The translations under genes were made by a program, and so were the position numbers. A stretch of 64,000 nucleotides of DNA, taken from Bacteroidota bacterium (GTDB lineage: Bacteria; Bacteroidota; Bacteroidia; Chitinophagales; JADIYW01). The notes beneath the pieces were generated by a model. The model ran no database searches and had not been told where the DNA came from. It saw only the letters and a list, made by a program, of their open reading frames with translations. The DNA lies in assembly GCA_963169645.1 (NCBI GenBank), contig CAUJCO010000014.1, forward strand, positions 67,001 to 131,000. The letters are read 5' to 3'. Numbering within the stretch: the stretch's first letter is position 1; each line of letters begins with the position of its first letter. Positions 26,379-35,682 of the stretch are shown here, one piece after another.

Positions 26379-27598
26379 ACTAATTTTTCAATCTCATTTA
26401 AAATATCCGACGCTACAGCCTCTTTATTCTTTAACTCGAATTTAGTGATTTTATTATTCTTATTTACTATTGTAATTTTATTGGTATTAAATTGAAATCC
26501 GGCACCTTTATCGTTCAGCGAATTTAAAACCACTAAATCAAAATTTTTCTTTGCCAATTTTCCTTTTGCGTGTTTCAATTCATCATTGGTTTCTAATGCA
26601 AAACCTACCGATAGCTGGTTTTTCTTTTTTATTTTTCCAAATTCGTAGGCAATATCTACATTCTTCTTTAATAAAATAGAAAATTCAGCATCGTCTTTTT
26701 TTATTTTTTGGTTCGATACGTTTTTGGGTGTATAATCAGCAACAGCTGCTGCAAAGATGCAAATATCGGCTTTGGCAAAATATTTTTTACATGCGGCATA
26801 CATTTCATTCGCAGTAAAAACGCGCGTTACGGAGATACCTTCCTGCACGGTTAATTTAGATGGACCTAAAATTAATTGTACATCAGCACCTAATTGATAG
26901 GCCATTTCAGCAAGTGCAATGCCCATTTTTCCGGATGAATGATTGCCGACAAATCGCACCGGATCGATGGCTTCATACGTTGGGCCGGCTGTTACAATTA
27001 TTTTTTTTCCTTGTAACTTTGAGTTTGTACTTGCAAGCTGTGTGTGTGTTTTTGTTTTTGTTAATACTTCTTTCAAATATTGCACCAATTGTTCCGGTTC
27101 CGCCATTCTGCCTTCGCCTACCAAGCCACTCGCCAACTCGCCATTATTTACAGAAATCACATTATTTCCGTACAATTTTAATTGGTGTATATTATGTTGT
27201 GTAGCCGGATGTTTCCACATATCTTCATCCATCGCCGGTGCAATCAAAATTGGGCACCGTGCCGAAAGATAAACCGCCAACAAGAGGTTGTCGCAGATGC
27301 CGTTTGCCATTTTAGCAATGGTGTTTACGCTTGCCGGAGCAATGAGCATACAATCTGCCCAAAGTGCCAATTCCACATGGTTGTTCCAATTGGTTTTGGT
27401 GCTGTTGATATAATCTAAATGACATTCGTTTTTGGAGAGTGTTGCCAAGGTGAGTGGTGTAATAAACTCAGTGGCAGCCGTCGTCATGATCACTTTTACC
27501 TGTGCACCTTCTTTTACCAAAAGACGTACTAAAAAAGCTGCCTTATAGGCAGCTATACTTCCACAAACTGCCACTAAAATTTTTTTATTTTTCAGCAT
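26375..27598 (-). CDS. coaBC: Bifunctional phosphopantothenoylcysteine decarboxylase/synthase
   Basis: A 407-residue CoaBC. It makes 4'-phosphopantetheine from phosphopantothenate and cysteine, two consecutive steps of coenzyme A synthesis. The N-terminal FMN decarboxylase (CoaC, about 1-180) shows AVCGSIAAYKAAFLVRLL, the histidine in NHVELALWAD and LIAPAMDEDMWKHPAT. The C-terminal synthase (CoaB) shows ITAGPTYEAIDPVRFVGNHS, SSGKMGIALAE, and the KIKKDD segment of the nucleotide site. Cytosolic. It is in a tight operon after rpoZ and overlaps the DUF4835 gene. Confidence 0.96.
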   Translation of the reverse strand: MLKNKKILVAVCGSIAAYKAAFLVRLLVKEGAQVKVIMTTAATEFITPLTLATLSKNECHLDYINSTKTNWNNHVELALWADCMLIAPASVNTIAKMANGICDNLLLAVYLSARCPILIAPAMDEDMWKHPATQHNIHQLKLYGNNVISVNNGELASGLVGEGRMAEPEQLVQYLKEVLTKTKTHTQLASTNSKLQGKKIIVTAGPTYEAIDPVRFVGNHSSGKMGIALAEMAYQLGADVQLILGPSKLTVQEGISVTRVFTANEMYAACKKYFAKADICIFAAAVADYTPKNVSNQKIKKDDAEFSILLKKNVDIAYEFGKIKKKNQLSVGFALETNDELKHAKGKLAKKNFDLVVLNSLNDKGAGFQFNTNKITIVNKNNKITKFELKNKEAVASDILNEIEKLV

Positions 27599-27660
27599 GG
27601 TTTGTTGGTTATTTAATGAAAAAATTATCTACATTTTAAAACAAAAAACAAGTTGTTTGC

Positions 27661-27987
27661 TTATTCTTTATCTCTAAAGTACGTTTCATCGCTAATAAAT
27701 TCTTGCAATGCCGTAATTGTAGTTTTGGGTAATTTTTCGTAGTAACGAGAAATTTCAATTTGTTCTCTGTTTTCAAATACTTCTTCTAAGTTATCGGTTG
27801 CAGAAGCAAACTCTTCTAATTTGCGGTGCAACTCTTCTTTCATTTTAGCATTCATTTGATTAGAGCGCGCAGAAATAACATTGATAGATTTGTATAAATT
27901 ACCTGTTTTTTGAGCTAACTCATCTAAGTTTCTGGTTTCGATATAAGCAGAAACTGATTTACCTTCTTCTTTTTTTACGTTTGACAT
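27661..27987 (-). CDS. rpoZ: RNA polymerase omega subunit, Bacteroidota type
   Basis: A 108-residue protein matching the divergent omega/Rpb6-like subunit of Bacteroidota. The central segment has NLYKSINVISARSNQMNAKMKEELHRKL in pieces (INVISARSNQMN is the recognisable core), followed by an acidic region and a conserved end ITALQEFISDETYF. Omega helps assemble and stabilise RNA polymerase. The position directly downstream of bamD (13 nt) and upstream of coaBC is the conserved Bacteroidota order and supports the call. Confidence 0.85.
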   Translation of the reverse strand: MSNVKKEEGKSVSAYIETRNLDELAQKTGNLYKSINVISARSNQMNAKMKEELHRKLEEFASATDNLEEVFENREQIEISRYYEKLPKTTITALQEFISDETYFRDKE

Positions 27988-28000
27988 ATTCTACTTTTTT

Positions 28001-28798
28001 TTACTTTTTGTTTTTTAATTTCTCGATGCTTTGTTGCATTTTATCCAATTCCGCTAAGTAAGTACTATTCGGATATTTAGATTTGAATTTTTCGTACGCT
28101 GCAATTTCATCTTTTATACGTTCATCTTGTTTTTCTTTATAACTACCTTCTGCAAATTTCTTTAACGATTTTACGATGAGATAGTTTACTTTTTCGGGAT
28201 TTTCGTATTCCGGAAATTCTTTCAAGAAGTTTTCAAAAGCAACCGCTGCAGCACGGTATTGACCAATTTTGTAGTAAAGATACGCACTTTCATACGCTTT
28301 TTTAAGTAATTTACCTCTTAATTCATCAATTTTTTCGTTGGCTTGTGGCATTCGGGTGCTTTGCGGATACCGCGTAACAAACTCGCCAAATGCATCAATA
28401 GCACGTTGGGTGCTAGTTTGCTCTAAGGAATAGCGAGGCGATTGGTACAAATAGCACATTGCTTCATCAAATGCAGCTTGCTCGGCGTGTTCACTTGCCG
28501 GATAGGTATTATAAAAACTTCTAAAATAATACGCGGCTAACTCATAGCTTTTGTTCAGATAATGTGAATTAGCGTATTTATAATAGATTTCATCTACGCT
28601 TTTTTGCCCTTTTAATACGGTTAAAAGCTGTTCATATAATGGAATAGCTTTATCGTATTTCTTTTTAGCATACATTTCGTCTGCCATTTTCAACTTGTTT
28701 TCAACGTCATTGCTCTTAAAAACCTTGTCGTATTGGCGAGAGCAAGAAGCTAAAAAACTGACAAAAACAACTAAAATAAGCGATTTCTTAAAAAACAT
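28001..28798 (-). CDS. bamD: Outer membrane assembly lipoprotein BamD
   Basis: About 265 residues from ATG 28798. A lipoprotein signal (FFKKSLILVVFVSFLASC, lipidated Cys19) is followed by tetratricopeptide-type helical repeats: YAKKKYDKAIPLYEQLL, YYFRSFYNTYPASEHAEQA, AIDAFGEFVTRYPQS, and AAVAFENFLKEFPEY. BamD is a core lipoprotein of the BAM complex that inserts outer membrane beta-barrels. Start choice: a longer start at 28816 lies upstream of the -7 element TATTTTTG (28813-28806), so it would not be transcribed; 28798 also gives the canonical signal peptide. Confidence 0.92.
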   Translation of the reverse strand: MFFKKSLILVVFVSFLASCSRQYDKVFKSNDVENKLKMADEMYAKKKYDKAIPLYEQLLTVLKGQKSVDEIYYKYANSHYLNKSYELAAYYFRSFYNTYPASEHAEQAAFDEAMCYLYQSPRYSLEQTSTQRAIDAFGEFVTRYPQSTRMPQANEKIDELRGKLLKKAYESAYLYYKIGQYRAAAVAFENFLKEFPEYENPEKVNYLIVKSLKKFAEGSYKEKQDERIKDEIAAYEKFKSKYPNSTYLAELDKMQQSIEKLKNKK

Positions 28799-28805
28799 AA
28801 GGACG

Positions 28806-28813
28806 CAAAAATA
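28806..28813 (-). promoter_or_regulatory. -7 element TATTTTTG of the bamD operon
   Basis: A TAnnTTTG match on the minus strand, 7 nt before the bamD ATG. The implied transcript is almost leaderless. No TTG is present at the ideal -33 distance. Confidence 0.4.
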
Positions 28814-29108
28814 CAACTTAATTGCCGAATTAACTAATCTGAAAATGAGTGAATTAACGATTTGATGTTAATTTAGTTTAAAATAGCATATAGAACCTAT
28901 CTTGATGTTAGTTTATGACATACAAATCTTTACACTCGTGAATTAGAATGTTATTTTTTAACCAGATGCCTATATAAAACAGAAGAATATGAGATATGGT
29001 TCATTAAAGTTGATTTATATCTCAAACACGAAACAGAAAAATTTCAAAAAAAAGAAGTAATTATACAAATTTACAATATAAATTAAAAAAAAAGAATGTA
29101 TATATGTA
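28814..29108. other. AT-rich intergenic region without recognisable gene
   Basis: About 300 bp between the divergent bamD operon and the T9SS protein gene. It has no ORF with coding character, no tRNA and no strong hairpin. It becomes very A-rich toward its right end. Only the flanking promoter elements were identified. Confidence 0.6.
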
Positions 29109-29139
29109 TTGTTTTTTTATTTTACGATACTTATATTTG
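29109..29139 (+). promoter_or_regulatory. Promoter of the AT-tract T9SS protein gene
   Basis: TTG at 29109-29111, a 20-nt spacer, and TATATTTG at 29132-29139, an ideal Bacteroidota promoter. The ATG at 29159 gives a leader of about 13 nt. Confidence 0.7.
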
Positions 29140-29158
29140 ACTAATAAAATTATTTACA

Positions 29159-31036
29159 ATGAAAATAAATACCAAACCTAATATATATATATATATATAT
29201 ATATTAATTTCTACACTAAATATTTCTTACGCACAATTTTCAACTTCATTCGATTATACGAATGTAAATACCCTCGCCTTCACCGTGCCACCCAGCTATA
29301 TGGGTAACAACAACCAAAATGCTTATAATATGAGTATTTTGGATATGTCTCAACGTGTAAGTGCCATTTATACAAATGGAGCTTTTGATACGGATTATAA
29401 TATCAATTCATATATTAAAGTTAGAAAAGTAAAATTTGGACCTGATAATCTACGAATGATGATTATACAACCTATATACAGCCCAACTGTAAAGAAAAGA
29501 TGCGTATTAATGTCTCCGGGTAACGATGGTGCTTTTGGAAGTTGGTACACTACCAATAGGTATGCAATAGATTTTGCATTAAGAGGTTACATCGTTGCCT
29601 ATTACGAAAATTCCGGTTCTGTAAACCCAAACTTAAATGGAACTAGCTACAATACAAGAGATTATTTTATAAATAAAGTAAACTCTTGTATGGTTGCTCC
29701 GTATAATACAAACAAAGATAAGTTTTTCACTTCTATGTTTATTAATTTATTTATAAGTGATGCAGCACGAAAATACGTTGTTTCAAATAGCACATCTTTA
29801 AAAATTGATACAACCGGTTTATTTTTAGCAGGTGGTAGCTTAGGTGCTAATACTGCACTCTTTTTTGGCTATGGAAGTAATAATAATTGGAGTACAAATA
29901 CTTATTTTAATTGTGTAAAAAACATGCTAAACTATCCAGGAAACATAAGTAATAATGGTGTACGTTGTATTTTGTCAATAGGAGGAGGCTTACCGGCACC
30001 AACAGAAGCGTTAGGCAACATAATAAACAGTAGCGACAACATACCGAGCATTCATTTTTCCGGTGCTGGAGACCCTGTAGCACATCCAAATAAAAGCAAT
30101 ATTTTAGGGCCAGAAATTTGGGGTCCTTTGGCATATAAAAGTGTTTATGAAACAAATAACATAAAGCATAATGTGTATTTAAATTGTTATGGAATACATG
30201 CATTTGAAGCTCCGTCTTATGATGATATATTCACTGGATTATGGTATAATAGTTTACCTTCAAATACTATTAGTGGGAATACAAATCCTCCTTATAATAA
30301 TACACTTACATATACACAAGTAAATAATTATGTTTTATCTCACTTGCAAAATCTATTATATTATCAATATACTGAATTCCAATCTTATCAAGCATTATCT
30401 ACTACTGCTAATTATTTTGTAGCAATAATTAATAATTCCATTCCGATAGATGTTCTTAACTATATAAGACCAACTCAATTAAATAATTCACCATTTTATA
30501 AATATAGTATTGGTCAATATACTTTAGAACAAGCAGTATTAGGATATTATTCGTGTGAATCTAATCAACCTATTTGCATATTTAGTGGTGCTCATGAGTA
30601 TGATAATACCGCCAAAAATAATATTAATTCAACTTTCATAGCTTCTGATGTATGTGATATCCTGCCTGATAACTATGCTTCTGTAAGTTATTCATTAATT
30701 AACGAAAACACAACAGCAACTAGTCGAATTGCAGACATTAATATTGAAAAAAATGTAAGTGAGTTAACGAACATCTTTGAAATAAATATTGATAAAGATG
30801 AAAATCTAATTTTCACATTCACGAATGAGCTACATTCAAAAGAATGCAACATTAATATATTTAATATACTTGGTGAAAGATTATATTCAAAAAATATAAT
30901 AAGTATAGAGAATGTAGTTGAGAACCAAATTCATTTAAAAGATTATTTAAACAATATACCTACAGGAATACTAATATGTCAAGTAAATATTGGAGGAATA
31001 AATAAGTCTATCAAGTTTTTCCATAAAACAAACTAA
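29159..31036 (+). CDS. Secreted alpha/beta-hydrolase-like protein with T9SS sorting domain
   Basis: A 625-residue exported protein. The hydrophobic core of the signal peptide (about 8-18, alternating Ile and Tyr) is encoded by an AT dinucleotide run. The next 350 residues resemble an alpha/beta hydrolase: ILMSPG-type strand (RCVLMSPGNDGAFGSW), nucleophile elbow LAGGSLGANTALFFG (Ser227), a candidate acid in SGAGDPVAHP (Asp305) and a candidate histidine in GIHAFEAP (His347). The C-terminal 85 residues form a T9SS type A-like domain, ending VNIGGINKSIKFF. Substrate is unknown; esterase or carboxylesterase-like activity is plausible. The gene is followed closely by an acyltransferase (17 nt) and may be co-transcribed with it. 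Confidence 0.7.
   Translation: MKINTKPNIYIYIYILISTLNISYAQFSTSFDYTNVNTLAFTVPPSYMGNNNQNAYNMSILDMSQRVSAIYTNGAFDTDYNINSYIKVRKVKFGPDNLRMMIIQPIYSPTVKKRCVLMSPGNDGAFGSWYTTNRYAIDFALRGYIVAYYENSGSVNPNLNGTSYNTRDYFINKVNSCMVAPYNTNKDKFFTSMFINLFISDAARKYVVSNSTSLKIDTTGLFLAGGSLGANTALFFGYGSNNNWSTNTYFNCVKNMLNYPGNISNNGVRCILSIGGGLPAPTEALGNIINSSDNIPSIHFSGAGDPVAHPNKSNILGPEIWGPLAYKSVYETNNIKHNVYLNCYGIHAFEAPSYDDIFTGLWYNSLPSNTISGNTNPPYNNTLTYTQVNNYVLSHLQNLLYYQYTEFQSYQALSTTANYFVAIINNSIPIDVLNYIRPTQLNNSPFYKYSIGQYTLEQAVLGYYSCESNQPICIFSGAHEYDNTAKNNINSTFIASDVCDILPDNYASVSYSLINENTTATSRIADINIEKNVSELTNIFEINIDKDENLIFTFTNELHSKECNINIFNILGERLYSKNIISIENVVENQIHLKDYLNNIPTGILICQVNIGGINKSIKFFHKTN
29181..29204. repeat. (AT)12 dinucleotide tract inside a signal-peptide coding region
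   Basis: Twelve uninterrupted AT units, codons 8-15 of the gene at 29159. Losing or gaining one unit shifts the frame, so the tract could switch the gene on and off. Confidence 0.9.
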
Positions 31037-31053
31037 GGTAAGTTAGAAAGTAT

Positions 31054-32229
31054 ATGGATAAGAAGATAGCTTATTTTCCTAACTTAAACGGAATTCGATT
31101 TATATTAGCCTGTTTAGTGTTGTTACATCATGTAGCTGTAGTATTATATGCAAATGGTTTCTCAAATTTATATTTAAAAGTAAATGCATTAAAAGCATTT
31201 GGGCCGGTAGCTGTATCTTTATTTTTTTGTCTTAGTGGTTTTCTAATTACATACCTGCTTCTGCAAGAAAACAAAATTACAGGAACAATTTCAATAAAAT
31301 CTTTTTATAAAAAAAGAATAAAAAGAATATTTCCATTATACTATTTAATAGTAATTATTCATTTATTTATTTTACCGCATACAGCATTAATAAGTTTAGA
31401 TGAAAAATTAACGTTAGGAAATATTGGAGGTTATGCTTATTCAACTATATCTATTTCAAATTTTTGGATTAATAGTTTATATTTATCACTATTACCACAA
31501 TTTGCTTTAGCATTGATGGTAGCATCAGGCAATAATTATGTACCGGCAGGTCATGTATGGAGTATTGGCGTAGAAGAAATCTTTTATATTTTATATCCTA
31601 TTCTATTAAAGAAAAATACACATATATTTAAGAAATTTATCTTTTCTTTAATTGCAATATACTACTTTATAGCAATTAGTATTTTTATTATAATTCAAGT
31701 TAGTAAAAATACATCAATTGAAAATTCATCTTTTATGAGATTACTTAATGCTTCGATTATAATAGTAATATATAACAGAGTAGTATGTATGTTTATTGGT
31801 GCAATTGGTGCATATTTGTTTATACATAAACACAAATATTTAAAGTATTTTACGAATCAATACTTCTTTATTGGTTCATTAGCAGGAATCCTATTTTTAT
31901 TTTCAATTGGTGCTCGTGTACCATTTTTAACGCATGAAGTATATTGTATATTTTTTTTGAGTATGCTTTTGTTTTTAATAAAAGACAATAAATCATATTT
32001 TTTAGAAAATAAATATGTATCCTACTTTGGGAAAATTTCGTATGGAATTTACATGTATCAAATGATAGCAATATTAATTGTAGTTTATGTAGTTAAGAAA
32101 AATGATATAAATATATTTTTTGTTTATCCATTATCGTTTATACTTACCATATTTATGTCGTTCATATCATATGAGTATTTTGAAAAGAAAATATTATTTT
32201 ATAACAAGCAATCTGAAAACTCAATATAA
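31054..32229 (+). CDS. Acyltransferase 3 family membrane protein
   Basis: A 391-residue integral membrane protein of the acyltransferase 3 (OafA/YrhL) family. It begins with the family pattern NLNGIRFILACLVLLHHVAVV, including the conserved R and the HH pair in the first helix. FGPVAVSLFFCLSGFLITYLL and the RIKRIFPLYYLIV arginine region follow, then VWSIGVEEIFYILYPILL. About ten transmembrane helices are visible. Such enzymes O-acetylate or succinylate polysaccharides, lipids or antibiotics at the membrane; the acceptor is unknown. AT content is high, like its upstream neighbour, which together might be an acquired pair. Confidence 0.9.
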   Translation: MDKKIAYFPNLNGIRFILACLVLLHHVAVVLYANGFSNLYLKVNALKAFGPVAVSLFFCLSGFLITYLLLQENKITGTISIKSFYKKRIKRIFPLYYLIVIIHLFILPHTALISLDEKLTLGNIGGYAYSTISISNFWINSLYLSLLPQFALALMVASGNNYVPAGHVWSIGVEEIFYILYPILLKKNTHIFKKFIFSLIAIYYFIAISIFIIIQVSKNTSIENSSFMRLLNASIIIVIYNRVVCMFIGAIGAYLFIHKHKYLKYFTNQYFFIGSLAGILFLFSIGARVPFLTHEVYCIFFLSMLLFLIKDNKSYFLENKYVSYFGKISYGIYMYQMIAILIVVYVVKKNDINIFFVYPLSFILTIFMSFISYEYFEKKILFYNKQSENSI

Positions 32230-32340
32230 AAAAAGAAAAATTATTAATTCACATCCATCCGATTTAACATTTCGACATACAAAAACATTGTTGTGTATAT
32301 CATTTTTTACAAAATCGCATAGCTTTCTTACTTTTACACT

Positions 32341-33222
32341 ATGCAACAGTATCAGCAATTTTTACAGCATATTTTAGATAAGGGCACGCGAAAAGAGGAC
32401 CGCACCGGAACCGGAACCATCAGCGTTTTCGGCTATCAAATGCGTTTTGATTTAAACGCAGGCTTCCCATTGGTTACTACCAAAAAATTGCATTTAAAAT
32501 CTATCATCCACGAATTATTGTGGTTTATTGCCGGCGATACCAACATCGAATATCTATGTAAAAACGGTTGTAATATCTGGAATGATTGGCCTTTTTCAAA
32601 ATATCAAAAAAGCGAAGCCTACCAAGGCGAAACCATGAAAGAATTTGCCGCCAAAATTGCCAACGATGCCGACTTCGCCAAACAATATGGCGAATTAGGC
32701 CCTGTATATGGGCATCAATGGCGACATTGGCCGGATGGAAATGGTGGAGAAATTGACCAACTTTCCAACTTAATCCATCAACTTAAAACCAATCCCGATT
32801 CGCGTCGGCATATTATTTCTGCTTGGAATGTAGCTGACATTGAGCAAATGACCTTGCCGCCTTGTCATTCCTTGTTTCAGTTTTATATTATTGATGGAAA
32901 ATTAAGCTGCCAACTCTACCAACGCAGTGCTGATGCCTTTTTGGGTGTGCCTTTTAATATTGCATCGTATGCTTTATTTACCATGATGATTGCTCAAGTT
33001 TGCCAATTAGAATTAGGCGATTTCGTGCATACTTTTGGCGATGCACATATTTATTCCAATCATATAGAACAAGTACAATTGCAACTATCTCGCTCGCCGT
33101 ATCCATTGCCAAAAATGAACATCAATCCAAGCATACATTCTATTTTTGATTTTACCATTGATGATTTTTCTTTAGAAAATTATCAAGCACATCCGCATAT
33201 AAAAGGAGAAGTTGCCGTGTAA
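32341..33222 (+). CDS. thyA: Thymidylate synthase
   Basis: A 293-residue ThyA. It methylates dUMP to dTMP using methylene-tetrahydrofolate. Motifs are [18 protein letters not shown] with the phosphate-binding arginine, the catalytic cysteine in [30 protein letters not shown] and THTFGDAH-type [12 protein letters not shown]. The length is between short (264) and long forms; the extra residues lie in the [12 protein letters not shown] region. The ATG comes directly after a T-rich stretch. It is followed by folA (64 nt), which regenerates tetrahydrofolate from the dihydrofolate made here. Confidence 0.97.
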   Translation: MQQYQQFLQHILDKGTRKEDRTGTGTISVFGYQMRFDLNAGFPLVTTKKLHLKSIIHELLWFIAGDTNIEYLCKNGCNIWNDWPFSKYQKSEAYQGETMKEFAAKIANDADFAKQYGELGPVYGHQWRHWPDGNGGEIDQLSNLIHQLKTNPDSRRHIISAWNVADIEQMTLPPCHSLFQFYIIDGKLSCQLYQRSADAFLGVPFNIASYALFTMMIAQVCQLELGDFVHTFGDAHIYSNHIEQVQLQLSRSPYPLPKMNINPSIHSIFDFTIDDFSLENYQAHPHIKGEVAV

Positions 33223-33286
33223 GTATAGATGATAGTTTTTGTCCATTGTTGATGGTTTATTGACTTTAATAAAATAAAATAAAAAA

Positions 33287-33805
33287 ATGAAAATTTCTAT
33301 TGTAGTAGCTGCTGCTGAAAATGGTGTAATTGGAAAAGACAATCAATTACTTTGGAAATTATCATCCGATTTAAAACGCTTTAAAACCATTACTTCCGGA
33401 TATTTTATATTAATGGGCCGAAAAACCTTTGAATCTATCGGCAAGCCTTTACCGAACCGAACTTCACTCATTATTTCCGGAAATTTTGAATGTACATTAG
33501 AAAATTGTTTTGTTTTTAAAACCATACATGATGCTATTGTATTTGCAGCACAACAAAATCAACAGGAGATTTTTGTAGTAGGTGGTGGCGAAATTTATAG
33601 GCAAACATTACCGCTTGCACATACATTGCACCTCACCTTAGTGCATACCGAAATGGAAGGCGACACCTATTTTGAATACGACGATTCCAATTGGAAAGTA
33701 GTGCAATCTTCCTTTATTCCCAAAGATGACAAAAATGAATACGACTCGACTTATCTTGTTTTAGAACGCTCTGATTTGGAATCAATACCTTATGCTATTA
33801 TGTAA
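33287..33805 (+). CDS. folA: Dihydrofolate reductase
   Basis: A 172-residue DHFR. It reduces dihydrofolate to tetrahydrofolate with NADPH. The N-terminal motif VVAAAENGVIGKDNQLLWKLSSDLKRFK appears in the expected order (catalytic acidic Asp replaced in the family sense by the D of SSDLKRFK), followed by FILMGRKTFESIGKPLPNR and the NADPH-site EIFVVGGGEIYRQTLP. The C terminus carries about ten extra residues (SDLESIPYAIM) beyond the usual end. It pairs with thyA immediately upstream. Confidence 0.95.
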   Translation: MKISIVVAAAENGVIGKDNQLLWKLSSDLKRFKTITSGYFILMGRKTFESIGKPLPNRTSLIISGNFECTLENCFVFKTIHDAIVFAAQQNQQEIFVVGGGEIYRQTLPLAHTLHLTLVHTEMEGDTYFEYDDSNWKVVQSSFIPKDDKNEYDSTYLVLERSDLESIPYAIM

Positions 33806-33850
33806 ATTAATTTCAACTTATTTAATAGAAAACAAGCCATCCTTTTTTTG

Positions 33851-33858
33851 TATTTTTG
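33851..33858 (+). promoter_or_regulatory. rnpB: -7 element TATTTTTG of rnpB
   Basis: A TAnnTTTG match whose expected start point (about 33864) coincides with the 5' strand of helix P1. Confidence 0.5.
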
Positions 33859-33860
33859 TA

Positions 33861-34182
33861 CGGCAGGTCGATCTATCGTGTTTCGCCATTGGCGAGATAA
33901 GGAAAGTCCGAACAGCACAGAGCAGTTTGACAGCTAACGGCTGTCTCGTTTAGAACGAGAGAAAGTGCCACAGAAAATTGTCTCGATTTTTTCGAGAGTG
34001 AAAATATAAGTTTGCAGTAATGCATTCTTCAAGGTAAACCTCAAACGCTGAAACATCATGTAAACCAACGATCATATAGGGTGGCTCGCCTAATGTTGGA
34101 GGGTAGATGGATAGATTTCGATAGTGATATCGAAACCAGATAAATGATAGAGTAGAAACAGAATTCGGCTTATGAGCCTGCG
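33861..34182 (+). ncRNA. rnpB: RNase P RNA (class A, Bacteroidota)
   Basis: The catalytic RNA that removes tRNA 5' leaders. The hallmark 5' P4 strand and J region read AAGGAAAGTCCGAACA (about 33899-33914), followed by ACAGAGCAG and GCTAACGGC. Mid-molecule AGAAAGTGCCACAGAAA is a conserved CR-type stretch. The 3' conserved block reads AACAGAATTCGGCTTATGA (34157-34175). Helix P1 closes the molecule: GCAGG at 33863-33867 with CCTGC at 34177-34181. Length (about 320 nt) suits a bacterial RNase P RNA. It lies between folA and the response regulator gene. Confidence 0.95.
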
Positions 34183-34326
34183 TTTTTGAAGATTGGAGTA
34201 GTAAGGTTGAAGTAATATGATTTTTACGCATCAAACAAACTACTTTTATTAATATTTTTTTGAATATGGTATAAATTTTGCACTTACTTATTTATACTTT
34301 ATACTTACTACTTAATACTAATAAAT

Positions 34327-35682
34327 ATGCCAAAGATTTTAATTGTAGATGACGAAAAAGCAATACGCAGAACATTAAAAGAAATATTAGAATACGAAAA
34401 ATACGACATCGATGAAGCAGAAGACGGAGAAGCCGGTTTGCAGAAGATGGAAAAAAACAACTACGATGTTGTAATATTAGATGTGAAAATGCCCAAAAAA
34501 GATGGCATTGAAGTATTGACAGAAATGCAACAAAAAGGCATAGATATGCCGGTCATTGTACTATCCGGGCACGGAAATATTGAAACCGCTGTGGAAGCAG
34601 TAAAAAAAGGTGCATTTGATTTTATTCCAAAACCACCGGATTTAAACCGCTTGCTAATTACGGTTCGCAATGCGATGGATAAGGTTTCGTTGGTTACAGA
34701 AACTAAAATATTAAAAAAGAAAATTGCAAAATCGAAAGATATTGTTGGCGACTCCAATCCGATTGTAAAAATTAAAGAAACCATTGCAAAAGTTGCCCCC
34801 ACGGAAGCCCGTGTTCTCATCACCGGCGACAATGGCTCCGGAAAAGAATTGGTAGCACGTTGGCTACACGAACAGAGCAACCGAGCAAGTGGTCCTTTAG
34901 TAGAAGTAAATTGTGCCGCCATTCCATCTGAGTTGATAGAAAGCGAACTTTTTGGACATGAAAAAGGTGCTTTTACATCGGCCATCAAACAACGTGTTGG
35001 GAAATTTGAACAAGCCAACGGTGGAACACTTTTCTTAGATGAAATTGGCGACATGAGCTTGTCAGCTCAAGCAAAAGTATTACGTGCATTACAAGAAAAT
35101 AAAATTACTAAAGTAGGTGGCGATAAAGAAGAAAAAGTAGATGTACGTGTGGTAGCGGCAACCAATAAAGATTTATTGAAAGAAGTAGAAGAAAACCGTT
35201 TCCGCATGGACTTGTATCATCGTTTAAGCGTGATTCTTATTCATGTGCCATCTTTAAATCAACGAAAAGATGATATTCCGGTATTGACAGAGCATTTCTT
35301 AAACGAAATTTGTGGCGACTATGGCATACCTGTAAAAAAAATTGAAAAAGATGCAATCGAAACATTGCAAGCACGTAACTGGACAGGCAATATTCGCGAA
35401 CTGAGAAATGTGGTAGAACGCTTGGTTATTATGAGTGAAAAAACAATTACTAAACAAGATGTAATTGATTATTCCGGACCGAGCGGCAAAGCAGAAAATA
35501 ATGGAATAGACTTTGATAAGTTTGCCAATTTACAACAACTGAACGATTATGTTGAGCGGAGTTACATTGAAAACAAACTAAATAAAAACGATTGGAACAC
35601 TTCCAAAACTGCGGATGATATTGGCATCAGCAAAAAAGCATTGGAAGAAAAAATGGAAAGTTTAGGATTGAAGAAGCGATAA
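34327..35682 (+). CDS. Sigma-54-dependent NtrC-family response regulator
   Basis: A 451-residue three-domain regulator. The receiver domain has phosphorylation site Asp52 (ILDVKMPKKDG) with acidic pair DDE (8-10). The AAA+ domain has Walker A GDNGSGKE (167-174), the sigma-54 contact loop GAFTSA (214-219; the usual form is GAFTGA), and Walker B LFLDE (235-239). A C-terminal helix-turn-helix follows (TSKTADDIGISKKALEEKME). It activates sigma-54 promoters when phosphorylated by a histidine kinase, which is not adjacent. The last codons (LKKR stop) are part of the tandem repeat that begins here: the sequence TGAAGAAGCGATAA recurs in downstream units. Confidence 0.95.
   Translation: MPKILIVDDEKAIRRTLKEILEYEKYDIDEAEDGEAGLQKMEKNNYDVVILDVKMPKKDGIEVLTEMQQKGIDMPVIVLSGHGNIETAVEAVKKGAFDFIPKPPDLNRLLITVRNAMDKVSLVTETKILKKKIAKSKDIVGDSNPIVKIKETIAKVAPTEARVLITGDNGSGKELVARWLHEQSNRASGPLVEVNCAAIPSELIESELFGHEKGAFTSAIKQRVGKFEQANGGTLFLDEIGDMSLSAQAKVLRALQENKITKVGGDKEEKVDVRVVAATNKDLLKEVEENRFRMDLYHRLSVILIHVPSLNQRKDDIPVLTEHFLNEICGDYGIPVKKIEKDAIETLQARNWTGNIRELRNVVERLVIMSEKTITKQDVIDYSGPSGKAENNGIDFDKFANLQQLNDYVERSYIENKLNKNDWNTSKTADDIGISKKALEEKMESLGLKKR

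Noticed and set aside
33950-34234. Minus-strand ORF of 94 codons
   Set aside because: It lies inside the RNase P RNA, which explains the sequence conservation; the peptide has no coding character.
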